Part shown: one piece after another, positions 45,000-55,783 of the stretch | Layout: each line of letters begins with the position of its first letter | Numbering within the stretch: position 1 is the stretch's first letter | Assembly: GCF_017565705.1 (NCBI RefSeq) | Contig: NZ_JAGDYL010000010.1 | Location: 1-64,000 of the forward strand | DNA length: 64,000 nt | Source of the DNA: Leucobacter ruminantium | Lineage (GTDB): Bacteria > Actinomycetota > Actinomycetes > Actinomycetales > Microbacteriaceae | Direction of reading: 5' to 3' | The notes under the pieces: model-generated | The model's database searches: none | The model's input: the letters and a program-made list of their open reading frames with translations, nothing else | Told to the model about the DNA's origin: nothing | Position numbers and translations under genes: made by a program

Positions 45000-47201
45000 T
45001 CACCCGTCGAAGACGCCGCGGTCGTCGAAGCGGAGTCGTAGCGCCTCGGGGCGCGCGCGGCCCGGCTGCCGCCCGCGGGACCGGGCCGAGGATCCGGCGG
45101 CATCGGCCACGAGCGCGCCGCGCAGCCTGCGGGCGACCTCGTCGCCGCGCGCATAGTCGAAGCGCACGATCGCGCGGACCAGCCCCCGCGGCGTGTTCGC
45201 GGGACCTCCGGGAGGGATCGGCGTCGGTCCGAGCCGGTCCACGCCGCTGAGCCCGTCGAGCTGCGCGAGCGCCCGCTCGACCTCGGCGGGCCCGCCGCTC
45301 ACGCTCGCGACCCGCACGGCTGGCGGGTATCGCAGCGCCTGGCGATCCCTCAGCTCTCCCCGCAGCCACTGCTCCGTCTGCCCCAGCACGAAGGCCTGCA
45401 CCACCGGGCCGCCCCCCGAGGCCATCAGGCAGCGCCCGTCGGGGGCCGCGAGGGCGGCGGCGTTCTCCCACCACCGCAGGCAGTCCTCGCCGGCGCGCAG
45501 GCTCTCGAGTCCGAGCAGTCGCTCGGCGTCGAGCAGCACGACCGCGCGGTAACCGCCTGCCGCGAGCGGCTCGGCTCCCCGCGTCGCGACGACGAGGGCC
45601 GGGCGGGCGTCGATGCGCTCGCGCGGGTGCTCGCCGTCGCTGAGGATGACGCGAGCCCCCTCGAACTGGCGCTCGAACTGCTCGACCGTGCGAGCCGAGC
45701 CCATACCGCGCTCCTCCATGCGGCGACCGTCGCAGGTGGGGCAGCGCCAGTCGGCGGCGTACTCGCCGCACCAGCGGCAGGAGGCGCGGCCGACGACCCT
45801 GAAGCCGATGGGGCCCGCGCAGGCCGCGCATCGCGCGAGGTCGCCGCACTCGACGCACACCGCGACGGGGGCGTAGCCGGGCGTCGCCACCTGCACGAGC
45901 ACGGGGCCGCTGCGCAGACCCTCGCGGATCGTGCGCGCGGCGTATTCGGGCACCCGCCCCGCGAAGGCGTCGGGGGTCATGGAGGAGTCGGCGTGGATCA
46001 CCCGCGTGCGCCTGGGCGGATTGAGCTGCGATCGCACGTAGCCGATCTCGACGAGCCGCTGCACCTCGGCACTGCGCGCGTGCGAGGCGAAGAGCAGGCC
46101 CGGCCGGGGGGCCCCCTCGTCTCCTTCGTCGACCAGCGGGGCCTCGCCGCGCAGCGACGCGCGCACGAGCGCCGCGTCCCGCGCGTGCACGTACGGCGCG
46201 AGGGGCTCCGCGAGCAGCGGGTCGCCGTCGTCCCAGACGATGATCGCGCCGAGCCGGTGCGCCGGCGCATACACCGCCGAGCGGTTGCCGAGGATGATGC
46301 GCGGCTCGGCGTCGAGGGCGCGCAGGAAACCGGCGTAGCGCTCCGCGTTCGACTGCCGGGAGTCGACGCGGATGGTCTCCTCGTGACCGAGCGCCGCGAG
46401 CGCGTCGCGCAGCTGGTCGAGGTCGCGGTAGTCGGGAACCACGAGGATCGCACTGCGTCCCAGTTCGAAGACGGCGAGGGCGATCTTCGCGAGCTGCGCG
46501 GCCCAACCGCCGACCCACTCCCCCGTCTCGAGCCGCTCCGGTCCGTGAGACGCGAGATGAGCGAGCCGCGCGCCCGTCACGAGCTCGGCCGCGATCGCCG
46601 CCTCGGGGGTGCCGGCCGGCGCCTCCAGCCCCCCGGTTCCGGGCAGACCGGTCGCATCGCCCTCGGAAACGTCACCCGCGGATCCCTCGCCCTCGGATCC
46701 CTCGCCCGCGGAGCCGCCGCCCTCGGATCCCTCGCCCGCGGAGCCGCCGCCCTCGGGCCCGGCACCGGCGGGCCGAACGGCCTCGGCATCGGCTGCCGAG
46801 GCGGCCAGGTGCTGCTTCTCGACGCGCACCTGGCGGGTCGGGATCGCGAGCCGCAGGATGTCGCCCGCCGAGCCGCCCGCCCGATCCGACACGGCGCGCG
46901 CGAGCCGCCAGATCTCGGGCGTCAGCATGGGCACCGTGCCGACCGTGTCGGCGATCGGGGCGAGGGATCCCGAGAACTCGCTGCGCTCGGCGAACTCGAC
47001 GATGTAGCCAAAGTTCTTGCGATCCTTCGAGCGGAAGGGCACGCGCACGCGCTGGCCGACCCGCAGCACCTCGGCGAGCTCGTCCGGAACGGCGTAGTCG
47101 AAGAGGTGGTCGAGCTGCGGCAGGGCCGAGTCGAGCAGCACGCGCGCGACGGGTCGGCCGTTCGGGGCCTCCGCCCGCTCGAAGGCGCTCGCCGGGCTCA
47201 C
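45000..47201 (-). CDS. priA: PriA-like primosomal protein N' lacking helicase P-loop
   Basis: 733 aa. PriA helps restart stalled forks. The N-terminal 3'-DNA-binding domain (ARVLLDSALPQLDHLFDYAV, VRVPF) and the zinc-binding block (CVECGDLARCAACAG, CRWCG, WRCPTCDG) are present. The Walker A GxTGSGKT motif is missing where expected, as in other actinobacterial PriA-like proteins, so it probably has no helicase activity. Between the N-terminal domain and the degenerate helicase lies an inserted Gly/Ser/Glu repeat coded by a 30-bp tandem duplication. GTG 47201 is 10 bases from the metK stop. Confidence 0.9.
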   Translation of the reverse strand: MSPASAFERAEAPNGRPVARVLLDSALPQLDHLFDYAVPDELAEVLRVGQRVRVPFRSKDRKNFGYIVEFAERSEFSGSLAPIADTVGTVPMLTPEIWRLARAVSDRAGGSAGDILRLAIPTRQVRVEKQHLAASAADAEAVRPAGAGPEGGGSAGEGSEGGGSAGEGSEGEGSAGDVSEGDATGLPGTGGLEAPAGTPEAAIAAELVTGARLAHLASHGPERLETGEWVGGWAAQLAKIALAVFELGRSAILVVPDYRDLDQLRDALAALGHEETIRVDSRQSNAERYAGFLRALDAEPRIILGNRSAVYAPAHRLGAIIVWDDGDPLLAEPLAPYVHARDAALVRASLRGEAPLVDEGDEGAPRPGLLFASHARSAEVQRLVEIGYVRSQLNPPRRTRVIHADSSMTPDAFAGRVPEYAARTIREGLRSGPVLVQVATPGYAPVAVCVECGDLARCAACAGPIGFRVVGRASCRWCGEYAADWRCPTCDGRRMEERGMGSARTVEQFERQFEGARVILSDGEHPRERIDARPALVVATRGAEPLAAGGYRAVVLLDAERLLGLESLRAGEDCLRWWENAAALAAPDGRCLMASGGGPVVQAFVLGQTEQWLRGELRDRQALRYPPAVRVASVSGGPAEVERALAQLDGLSGVDRLGPTPIPPGGPANTPRGLVRAIVRFDYARGDEVARRLRGALVADAAGSSARSRGRQPGRARPEALRLRFDDRGVFDG
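46691..46750. repeat. two perfect tandem copies of a 30-bp unit inside priA
   Basis: 46691-46720 and 46721-46750 are identical and in frame, coding GGSAGEGSEG on the minus strand; degenerate partial copies flank them. Each unit carries one GATCCCTC octamer. Slippage-prone and likely length-variable between strains. Confidence 0.9.
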
Positions 47202-47211
47202 CGCTGACCCG

Positions 47212-48402
47212 CTACAGGCCCGCAGCGGCCTGCAGCTCGGCGACGCGGGGCGTCGCCTCCCAGGTGAAGTCGGGCAGCTCGCGGCCGAAGTGTCCGTAGG
47301 CGCTGGTCTGCGCGTAGATCGGGCGCAGCAGATCGAGATCACGAATGATCGCGAGCGGGCGCAGGTCGAACACCTCGCGCACGGCGGCCTCGATGCGCTC
47401 ACGGGGAACGCTCTCGGTGCCGAAGGTCTCGACGTAGAGGCCCACGGGGGCGGCGACGCCGATCGCGTATGCGACCTGCAGCTCCGCGCGCTTCGCCAGG
47501 CCCGCGCGCACCACGTGCTTCGCGACCCAGCGCATGGCGTAGGCGGCGGAACGGTCGACCTTCGACGGATCCTTGCCACTGAACGCGCCGCCGCCGTGGC
47601 GGCTCGCGCCGCCGTAGGTGTCGATGATGATCTTGCGGCCGGTGAGGCCCGCGTCGCCCATCGGGCCGCCGACGACGAAGGGGCCGGCCGGGTTGATGAA
47701 GAGCTCGGCGCCGTCGCTCGCGAGCTCGACGCGGTCGAGCACGGGGCGGATCACCTCGCGCGTGACGGCCTCGCGCAGCGCGGTCTGCGAGATGTCGGCG
47801 CTGTGCTGCGTCGACAGCACGACGGCCTCGACGGTCGCGGCGCGATCCCCGTCGTAGCCGATGGTCACCTGCGTCTTGCCGTCGGGGCGCAGCTCGGGCA
47901 GGCGCCCGCTCTTGCGCACCTCGGTCAGGCGCTCGGCGAGCCGGTGGGCGATCCAGCTCGGCAGCGGGTGCAGCTCGGGCGTCTCGTCGGTCGCGAAGCC
48001 GAACATGATGCCCTGGTCGCCCGCACCCTGACGGTTGAGCTCGTCGACATCGCCGCCCTCGCGCACTTCGAACGAGCGGTCCACGCCGCCCGCGATGTCG
48101 GGCGACTGCTGGCCGATCGACACCGAGACGCCGCAGGAGGAGGCGTCGAAGCCCATGTCGGAGCTCGTGTAGCCGATCGCACGGAGCGCGCCGCGCACGA
48201 TCTGCGGGATCTCGACGTAGCCCGAGGTCGAGACCTCGCCCGCGACGTGCACGAGGCCGGTGGTCACGAGGGTCTCGACGGCGACGCGCGCTCCCGGATC
48301 CTGCTCGAGCATGGCGTCGAGGATAGAGTCGGAGATCCGGTCGCAGATCTTGTCGGGGTGACCCTCGGTGACGGACTCGGAGGTGAACTGGCGCAGCGGC
48401 AC
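47212..48402 (-). CDS. metK: S-adenosylmethionine synthetase
   Basis: 396 aa. It makes SAM from methionine and [20 protein letters not shown] opens the protein; [15 protein letters not shown] and [19 protein letters not shown] are the two Prosite-type signatures. GTG 48402 is the start. It lies directly downstream of rpoZ. In most relatives coaBC sits between rpoZ and metK but here that interval is only about 100 bases. Confidence 0.97.
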   Translation of the reverse strand: MPLRQFTSESVTEGHPDKICDRISDSILDAMLEQDPGARVAVETLVTTGLVHVAGEVSTSGYVEIPQIVRGALRAIGYTSSDMGFDASSCGVSVSIGQQSPDIAGGVDRSFEVREGGDVDELNRQGAGDQGIMFGFATDETPELHPLPSWIAHRLAERLTEVRKSGRLPELRPDGKTQVTIGYDGDRAATVEAVVLSTQHSADISQTALREAVTREVIRPVLDRVELASDGAELFINPAGPFVVGGPMGDAGLTGRKIIIDTYGGASRHGGGAFSGKDPSKVDRSAAYAMRWVAKHVVRAGLAKRAELQVAYAIGVAAPVGLYVETFGTESVPRERIEAAVREVFDLRPLAIIRDLDLLRPIYAQTSAYGHFGRELPDFTWEATPRVAELQAAAGL

Positions 48403-48503
48403 GATACTCCCTGGGTGGATGGCGATGGTTGGTCCCGGAAACGCCGATGGCGCCGGACCCGTTTCAGGGTATCCGACGCCACCGACAAGATGACGGAGTG
48501 CGA

Positions 48504-48758
48504 CTACTCGCCGCGCCTCGTCATGACGATCTTGCCCTCGACGATCTCATGCAGCGCGATCGACAGCGGCTTGTCGTCCACCGACGAGTCGACGAGCGGG
48601 CCGACGTTGTCGAAGAGGTTGCCGTCGTGCAGATCGGTGTAGTAGTCGTTGATCTGACGGGCCCGCTGCGACGCGAAGGTCACGAGGGCGTACTTCGAAT
48701 CCACCTTCTCGAGCAGGTCGTCGATGGGCGGGTCGATGATGCCGTTCACATTGGCCAT
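48504..48758 (-). CDS. rpoZ: RNA polymerase omega subunit
   Basis: 84 aa. Omega stabilises RNA polymerase assembly. [26 protein letters not shown] is the conserved N-terminal core. ATG 48758 follows GGAGGAGAG. It leads metK-priA on the minus strand. Confidence 0.96.
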   Translation of the reverse strand: MANVNGIIDPPIDDLLEKVDSKYALVTFASQRARQINDYYTDLHDGNLFDNVGPLVDSSVDDKPLSIALHEIVEGKIVMTRRGE

Positions 48759-48788
48759 GGAAACTCTCCTCCGGTTGACCTCAATATT

Positions 48789-49460
48789 CTAGCCGAGACC
48801 GGCCGGGATAGCGATCCGACCGGAAGCCTGCCGCACCAGAACGTGCCCCCGCTCCGAGGTCAGCCGCGTCCAGGTGAGGGATCCGGCCATCCGCAACGGC
48901 TCCTCACCGAGAAAACCGAGCGCCTCCGCCGCGAACGCCGCCGCCGCAGGAACGCCCGGCGCGATCTCCGCGCCCCAGACCTCGCTCCGCACCCGGTGCA
49001 CGACCGCCTCTCCCGGCTGCTCGGGCAGCGCCGCCGCGACCCTCGCGATGCCCTCCGCCGCGACCGCGCCCAGCGATTCCGCCGAGATCGTGCCGAGCGG
49101 CCGCCAGCCCTCGACCGGGGGCAGCACTCCGGACCAGGCCGCCATGGCGGGCACGTCCGGCAGTTCCAGCTCGCGACCGGCGAAGCCGAGCCGAGCGAGC
49201 CTGTCGAGCAGCGCCCGGGTCTGCACGGTCGCGTCGATCGGCTCACGCGTCTCGTCGGCGAGGGCGAACGCGCGCATCACGAGCACCACGGGCAAGCCAT
49301 CCGTGATCCCTCGCGGAGCCTGCGTGCATCCGTACACCGCGAGCGCGCTCCCCCGCGTGACGAGGCGCACCTCGGGCCGGCCCGAGCGCTCGAGCCGCTG
49401 CAGCATGGTGCGCAGGTCGTCGCGGGTCGCGGCGTCGGCGAGGATCAGGGTGGCTGGCAT
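48789..49460 (-). CDS. conserved-looking protein of unknown function upstream of rpoZ
   Basis: 223 aa, not recognised. No signal peptide or membrane helix is visible. It reads as a soluble Ala-rich protein with PATLILADAATRDDLRTM at the start, YGCTQAPRGITDGLPVVLVM in the first third and a C-terminal strand-rich end (GSLTWTRLTSERGHVLVRQ). ATG 49460 is preferred over the longer frame because the upstream part is low-quality and overlaps the opposite promoter. It ends 30 bases before rpoZ and could share that transcript. Confidence 0.7.
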   Translation of the reverse strand: MPATLILADAATRDDLRTMLQRLERSGRPEVRLVTRGSALAVYGCTQAPRGITDGLPVVLVMRAFALADETREPIDATVQTRALLDRLARLGFAGRELELPDVPAMAAWSGVLPPVEGWRPLGTISAESLGAVAAEGIARVAAALPEQPGEAVVHRVRSEVWGAEIAPGVPAAAAFAAEALGFLGEEPLRMAGSLTWTRLTSERGHVLVRQASGRIAIPAGLG

Positions 49461-49572
49461 CGCCCAACAGCCTAGCGTCACGGGCCGCCTACTTCCGGCC
49501 ATGCGGTCACCTCTCCCGATAGGCTGAACGGAGAGGCGGCACGCACGGCCGCGGACCAGTGGAGGAGGAACC

Positions 49573-50451
49573 ATGACGACCGCTCCGGACCTCATCGAGA
49601 TGCTCTCGGTCATCGACTCGGGCGCCCGCACGACCGACGACATCCTCACCGGCCCCGCGATGCCGACGCCTCACGGCCGCGCCTTCGGCGGTCAGGTGCT
49701 CGGCCAAGCGCTCGCCGCCGCAGCGACCACCCTGCCGGCTGGCCGCGAGATCCACTCGATGCACGGCTACTTCCTGCGGCCGGGTGACAGCGAGGAGCGG
49801 ATGACCTTCGAGGTGTCGCGCCTGCACGACGGACGATCCTTCTCCACCCGCCGCGCTCAGGCCTTCCAGAACGGCGAGGCGCTCATGTCGCTGATCGCCT
49901 CCTACCAGGACGCCGACACCGGGGTCGAGCATCAGGAGGCGAGGGATCTCTCGAACCTCCCCGACCCCGAGAGCCTGCCCAGCGTCTGGGAGAAGTACGG
50001 TCATCTCGCCGCCGGCGGCCGGGCGTCGTGGGTGCTGAACCGGCCCTTCGATTTCCGCTACGTCGAATCCGACATCATCCTGTCGGTCGCCGAACGCACG
50101 AACCGGCAGCTCGTGTGGATGCGCTCGCGCGACACCCTGCCCGACGAGCACGCGCTGCACACGGCGGCGCTCGCCTTCGCGAGCGACTACCTGCTGCTCG
50201 AGCCCGTGCTGCGCGCGCACGGCGTGCCGTGGGCGACGCCGGGGTTCCGGGGTGCGAGCCTCGATCACGCCATGTGGTTCCACCGCCCCTTCCGCATCGA
50301 CGACTGGCTGCTCTACGAGCTCGAGTCGCCGACCGCGCAGGGCGCGCGCGGCCTCGCGCAGGGGCGCTTCTACGACCGATCGGGATCCCTGGTCGCGAGC
50401 GTCGCGCAGGAGAGCATGATCCACGTCCCCGACCCCGGCGCTTCGGCCTGA
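49573..50451 (+). CDS. tesB: acyl-CoA thioesterase II (TesB)
   Basis: 292 aa double-hotdog enzyme that hydrolyses medium/long acyl-CoA. HGRAFGGQVLGQALAAA and SMHGYFLRPGD in the first hotdog, SLDHAMWFHRPFRIDDWLLYE in the second with the catalytic Asp, and RGLAQGRFYD are TesB signatures. ATG 49573 follows GGAGGA. Divergent from the 48.8 kb gene. Confidence 0.94.
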   Translation: MTTAPDLIEMLSVIDSGARTTDDILTGPAMPTPHGRAFGGQVLGQALAAAATTLPAGREIHSMHGYFLRPGDSEERMTFEVSRLHDGRSFSTRRAQAFQNGEALMSLIASYQDADTGVEHQEARDLSNLPDPESLPSVWEKYGHLAAGGRASWVLNRPFDFRYVESDIILSVAERTNRQLVWMRSRDTLPDEHALHTAALAFASDYLLLEPVLRAHGVPWATPGFRGASLDHAMWFHRPFRIDDWLLYELESPTAQGARGLAQGRFYDRSGSLVASVAQESMIHVPDPGASA

Positions 50452-50540
50452 GTCGGACCGGTTCTCGCGGAATCCGTCCGAATCCGTCACGTTTCGCCCG
50501 CGAACGGCAGGTACAGGGTGACCCGCGATCGGAGGACCCC

Positions 50541-51548
50541 ATGTCAATCCCGGACGACGAACTCGATCGACGCCTCGCGGCGCTCGCCGACCCGACACCC
50601 CTGATCGACCCGGCCGCCGCCCGCGCCCTCGTGCGCGAGGCCGCGGCGCCCTCCCGCCGGCGCGGCCGGAAGCGAGCCTGGATGATCGCAGGCGCGCTCG
50701 CCCTCACCGGCGCGCTCGCGGTGCCGACCACGGCCGTCGCGATCCGGCTCTTCGAGGCCCAGACGGGGCGCGTAGGCGCGCCGGGCATGACCGAGGAGCT
50801 CGCGGGCGATGAGTGGATCGATCTCGGCGCCGAAGATCTCGACGGCGACATCGCGAGCGCCGCGCCGCGCGAGCTGCCCGTGCCGGAGTCGATCGACTGG
50901 GAGAGCACGATCGTCGCCGTCGCGGGCCAGTTCGAACGCAGCTTCGGCGGAGAGAACGCCGAGATGCAGCGCATCGGCATCGTGTCCGTCTACGAGCGGG
51001 AGATCTGGCTCGCCTGGCTGCGCGAGTGGATCGAGGCGGACCGGGTCGGGGACGACGCGCGCCGCGATACGGCTCTCGCCGTGCTCGCGGAGGCGCCCGA
51101 CTGGCCGACCTTCGTCGCGACCGACGGCGGAGGCATCCGCTTCGTCATGTGGAGCTATATCGCGCGCATCGCCTCCGACGATCCCGCGGTGCGCCGCGAC
51201 GCTGCACAGGCACTGCTGCAGCAGGAGGTCGTCGACCCGCTCGTATGGCTCGAGGAGAACCCGATCGACGCGATGACCGGCGAGCGCATCGACGTCGATG
51301 AGGTGATCGCGGGGCTGAGCCCCACGCAAGCGGCGCTGCGGGAACTCTGGGACGGCAGGGATCGCACCGCCGTCAACGACGAGATCCACGCGGGAATCGC
51401 GGAGATCTCCGACGAGACCGATACGACTCCGGGGTCGCAGTGGTGGAGGGATCACGAGCGAGCGCTGCGCGAGATCGCCGCGGCGGCCGGGCACCCCGAC
51501 CCGCTCCCGAGCGCGCGTCTCGATCCGGCCGCGGGAGGCGAGGGATGA
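50541..51548 (+). CDS. single-pass membrane protein coupled to a sigma factor, possible anti-sigma
   Basis: 335 aa, family not recognised. A basic cytoplasmic N-terminus (about 1-48) leads to one membrane helix (AWMIAGALALTGALAVPTTA) and a large acidic extracytoplasmic domain rich in Trp and Asp. Its stop overlaps the start of the sigma-factor gene (ATGA), an intimate coupling seen with regulator/sigma pairs, though here the membrane gene comes first. No ZAS/HxxxCxxC motif is seen in the N-terminus. It could be a cognate anti-sigma or a sensor. ATG 50541 follows GGAGG. Confidence 0.7.
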   Translation: MSIPDDELDRRLAALADPTPLIDPAAARALVREAAAPSRRRGRKRAWMIAGALALTGALAVPTTAVAIRLFEAQTGRVGAPGMTEELAGDEWIDLGAEDLDGDIASAAPRELPVPESIDWESTIVAVAGQFERSFGGENAEMQRIGIVSVYEREIWLAWLREWIEADRVGDDARRDTALAVLAEAPDWPTFVATDGGGIRFVMWSYIARIASDDPAVRRDAAQALLQQEVVDPLVWLEENPIDAMTGERIDVDEVIAGLSPTQAALRELWDGRDRTAVNDEIHAGIAEISDETDTTPGSQWWRDHERALREIAAAAGHPDPLPSARLDPAAGGEG

Positions 51549-52063
51549 GCACCGAGACGACGTTCACCGCCACCGCGCTCGCCGGCACGGCGCCCACCGC
51601 ACGCGAGCGCCTGCTCGCCGGGCTCCTGCCGGAGCTCACCGGCTACTTCCTGCGGCGCCTCGGCGACGCCGACGACGCCGCGGATGCCGCAGCCGACACG
51701 CTCGTCGTGCTGCTCGGCAAGGCATCCCGGCTCCCGGAGGCCACGGAGGAGCTGCGCAGGTACGCCTACGGCGTCGCCCGCAAGGTGCTGCTGCGGGCGC
51801 GGCGCGGCAGGGTGCGCCGCACCGAGCTGTCGGAGCGACTGCGCGGCGAGATGAGGCTCGTCGAGCCGCCCTCGCACGATCCGCACCCGGAACTCAGCGC
51901 CGCGCTCTCGCGCCTGCCCGACCGCGACCGCGAGCTGCTGCTGCTCGTCGCGTGGGAGGGGCTCGGCGTGGCGGAGGCAGGCGCGGTGCTCGGCTTGTCG
52001 TCGGGAGCAGCGAGGAAGCGCTACTCGCGCCTGCGGCAGCGCCTGCGCTCCGAACTCTCCTGA
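51545..52063 (+). CDS. ECF-like RNA polymerase sigma factor
   Basis: 172 aa. Region 2 is present (ELTGYFLRRLGDADDAADAAADT followed by RYAYGVARKVLLRAR). Region 4 follows (SRLPDRDRELLLLVAWEGLG, then VAEAGAVLGLSSGAARKRYSRLRQRLR with the helix-turn-helix). Size and layout fit the ECF group. ATG 51545 overlaps the stop of the upstream membrane protein. No obvious autoregulated promoter was recognised; the 90 bases before 50541 contain no gene. Confidence 0.87.
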   Translation: MSTETTFTATALAGTAPTARERLLAGLLPELTGYFLRRLGDADDAADAAADTLVVLLGKASRLPEATEELRRYAYGVARKVLLRARRGRVRRTELSERLRGEMRLVEPPSHDPHPELSAALSRLPDRDRELLLLVAWEGLGVAEAGAVLGLSSGAARKRYSRLRQRLRSELS

Positions 52064-52130
52064 GAGCGGGGAGAGGGATTCCGGCGTCCGCCCCGGGATC
52101 CCTCGCCCCGATCCCTCGCCGGAGGATGCC

Positions 52131-52598
52131 TCAGCCGCGGCGCAGCTGCAGCGGCTCGTCCATCCACGGCTCGACCGACGCGCGCCCCTCGGGAGACAAC
52201 CGTGACGGCCGCAGGGTCTGGCCGTCGACGGTCACCACCGTCGTGATCGCGCGCGCGACCACCGTGCGCTCTGCCGCCGAACCGTCGATGATCTCGTAGT
52301 GCACCTCGAGGCTCGAGCCCCCGAGCTTGCCGATCCACAGCTCGATGGTGATCGGCCGCTCCGAGTACTCGAGCACCCTGAGGAACTCGATCTGCTGCCC
52401 CGCGACGAGCATCTTCTGGCCGCCGGGCGCATCCTCCCTGAAGTGCCGCTCCATGCCGGTGCGCTCGCGCCCCGACCCCAGCCAGAAGGTGCGCACGCGC
52501 GCCTCCTCGAGGAAGCGCGCGTAGGCCACGTTGTTGACGTGGCCGTATGCGTCCTGGTCGCCCCAGCGGAGCTCGAGGTCGATGTGGGTGCGGGCCAT
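52131..52598 (-). CDS. 4HBT-type acyl-CoA thioesterase
   Basis: 155 aa single hotdog. IDLELRWGDQDAYGHVNNVAYARFLEEAR holds the Asp-containing active-site segment of 4-hydroxybenzoyl-CoA thioesterase/FadM-like proteins. YSERPITIELWIGKLG and VVTVDGQTLRPS complete the fold. Substrate unknown. It is placed after ettA on the same strand behind nested hairpins. Confidence 0.9.
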   Translation of the reverse strand: MARTHIDLELRWGDQDAYGHVNNVAYARFLEEARVRTFWLGSGRERTGMERHFREDAPGGQKMLVAGQQIEFLRVLEYSERPITIELWIGKLGGSSLEVHYEIIDGSAAERTVVARAITTVVTVDGQTLRPSRLSPEGRASVEPWMDEPLQLRRG

Positions 52599-52636
52599 GA
52601 TGCTCCAATCGGCCCTGCGGGGCTGTGTGTTTCCAA

Positions 52637-52694
52637 CCGGCCTGGGGGCAGGCCGGGAACTAATAGCGCAAAGCTGCGCTTTGCCTGTAGCGAA

Positions 52695-52702
<8 letters not shown>
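52637..52702 (-). terminator. nested hairpins after ettA
   Basis: GGAACTAAT (52656-52664) pairs with ATTAGTTCC (52694-52702), with GCAAAGC/GCTTTGC inside; the outer arm contains the ettA stop codon (52695-52697). A second hairpin CCGGCCTG/CAGGCCGG (52637-52656) follows. Probably a terminator; no U-run. Confidence 0.6.
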
Positions 52703-54374
<1,672 letters not shown>

Positions 54375-54385
54375 GGTTCACAAGC

Positions 54386-54874
54386 CTACCAATCGAGCGG
54401 TCTGGTATTCCCAATCAGGCAGATGTCCTGGTTCGGCCCCACGGCGGGCTGCACGGTCGCCACGAAGCTGCGGTCCCCGGCGACCAGCTGCCCGATCAGG
54501 CAGTCGGCGCCGAATCGCGCGGACACGAAGATGTTGTCGGCCGCGAGCCCCGTCTTGCTCTCGTCGAAGCTCACCTGCATGGTGTCGCGGTTGAAGCCGG
54601 CCGCCACGAGCGAGTCGACGAGCGGCGCCCCGAGCACCGGCCCGTCGCCCGCGGCATACGTGCGCATCGTCTCCGTGAAATAGGGCAGATTGTCGGCGGC
54701 CGATCCCTCGGGGAAGAACTCGGGCGCGGTCTCGGGCTCGGCCGGGGCCTCGCGCTTCGGGGTGTCGGGGGTGGGGCCCTCGAGCAGGGCGCAACCCGTG
54801 GCCGACGCGGAGAGCAGCCCGACGAGGAGCAGCGGTGTCAGAACGCGGAGGGCGGGTTTGCCTGTGGTGAGCAC
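54386..54874 (-). CDS. lipoprotein of the DUF6993 type
   Basis: 162 aa. The signal peptide (about 1-27) ends at a lipobox-like SASATGC with the cysteine at about residue 28, so it should be lipidated by Lgt (26.0 kb). The mature part is acidic at first and then has a compact domain with FTETMRTYAAGDG, AAGFNRDTMQVSFDESKTGL and two cysteines (ADCLIGQLV, NQDICLIG) likely to pair. I recall DUF6993 proteins at this place next to ssb and ettA in Microbacteriaceae. Function unknown. Confidence 0.8.
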   Translation of the reverse strand: MLTTGKPALRVLTPLLLVGLLSASATGCALLEGPTPDTPKREAPAEPETAPEFFPEGSAADNLPYFTETMRTYAAGDGPVLGAPLVDSLVAAGFNRDTMQVSFDESKTGLAADNIFVSARFGADCLIGQLVAGDRSFVATVQPAVGPNQDICLIGNTRPLDW

Positions 54875-55156
54875 TCTGACAGTCTACGCAGCGAGGCGGG
54901 GCGGAATCCGAGCGTCTGCCGTGTCCGTCCGAGCCGCGCCGCCGTGTGCATCTCCTCCGCGCCGCGGGGGATCCTCCCTCCACAGCGCGAAGATTCGCGA
55001 ATATCCCGCCAATCGATTCACATCGGGGGTCGCGGGCCTCCCGACGCGGCCACCGGTGTCGCAGGCTGGTGCCGAGGGGCGGGGCGTATCCCGCACGGCG
55101 CGTCCCGCTCCTCGCCGCGGCGCTGCTGCCGCGCACTCGAAGAGAAGGAGATTCCC

Positions 55157-55723
55157 ATGTCCAACCGCATCACTGTCATCGGCACCATCGCGACCGCCCC
55201 GCACATGATCGGCAACGACCCGGCGCGTTCGCTCTGCACGTTCCGCCTCGCGAGCAACGAGCGCAGGTACGACCGCGAGAAGGGAGAGTGGATCGACGGC
55301 ACGACCAACTGGTTCACCGTCAACGTCTTCCGCACGCTCGGAGATCACGCGAAGGAGTCGTTCTCGACCGGCGATCGGGTGCTCATCACCGGGCGCCTGC
55401 GAGTGCGCCGGTGGGAGAACGAAGGCAAGTCGGGCAACTCCGTAGAGATCGACGCGGAGGCGCTGGGCCACGACCTGCGCTGGGGCGTGTCGCGCTTCGC
55501 TAGGCGCGGCGGGGCTCGCCCGCAGGGCGGTGCGGAACAGGCCGCGGCCGCTCATCCGGCCGGGTCTCATCCGGCCGGCGCGGTGAGCGGATTCGAGGCG
55601 CCGGACTCGGGCACGCCGGGTTTCGGAAGCGCGGTCGGATCAGGCGGCGCAGGCGACTCGGGGAGCTCGGGCGGCGAGGGATCCGCGGCGGCCGAGACGG
55701 GAGTCGAGGCCGTGGCCGCATGA
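55157..55723 (+). CDS. ssb: single-stranded DNA-binding protein
   Basis: 188 aa. The OB-fold occupies about 1-115 (NRITVIGTIATAPHMI, CTFRLASNER, WFTVNVFRTLGDHA, GDRVLITGRLRVRRW). The Gly/Ala-rich tail ends in Ala rather than the DDxPF tip of replicative SSB. It is therefore probably a second, accessory SSB (like the actinobacterial SsbB type), and the main ssb lies elsewhere with rpsF/rplI. ATG 55157 follows AAGGAG. Confidence 0.9.
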   Translation: MSNRITVIGTIATAPHMIGNDPARSLCTFRLASNERRYDREKGEWIDGTTNWFTVNVFRTLGDHAKESFSTGDRVLITGRLRVRRWENEGKSGNSVEIDAEALGHDLRWGVSRFARRGGARPQGGAEQAAAAHPAGSHPAGAVSGFEAPDSGTPGFGSAVGSGGAGDSGSSGGEGSAAAETGVEAVAA

Positions 55724-55783
55724 CACCTGCGGCGCGGTGCGGCTTGGCGCGGTGCGGCCTGGTGCGACCCGCTGTGGCTCGGC

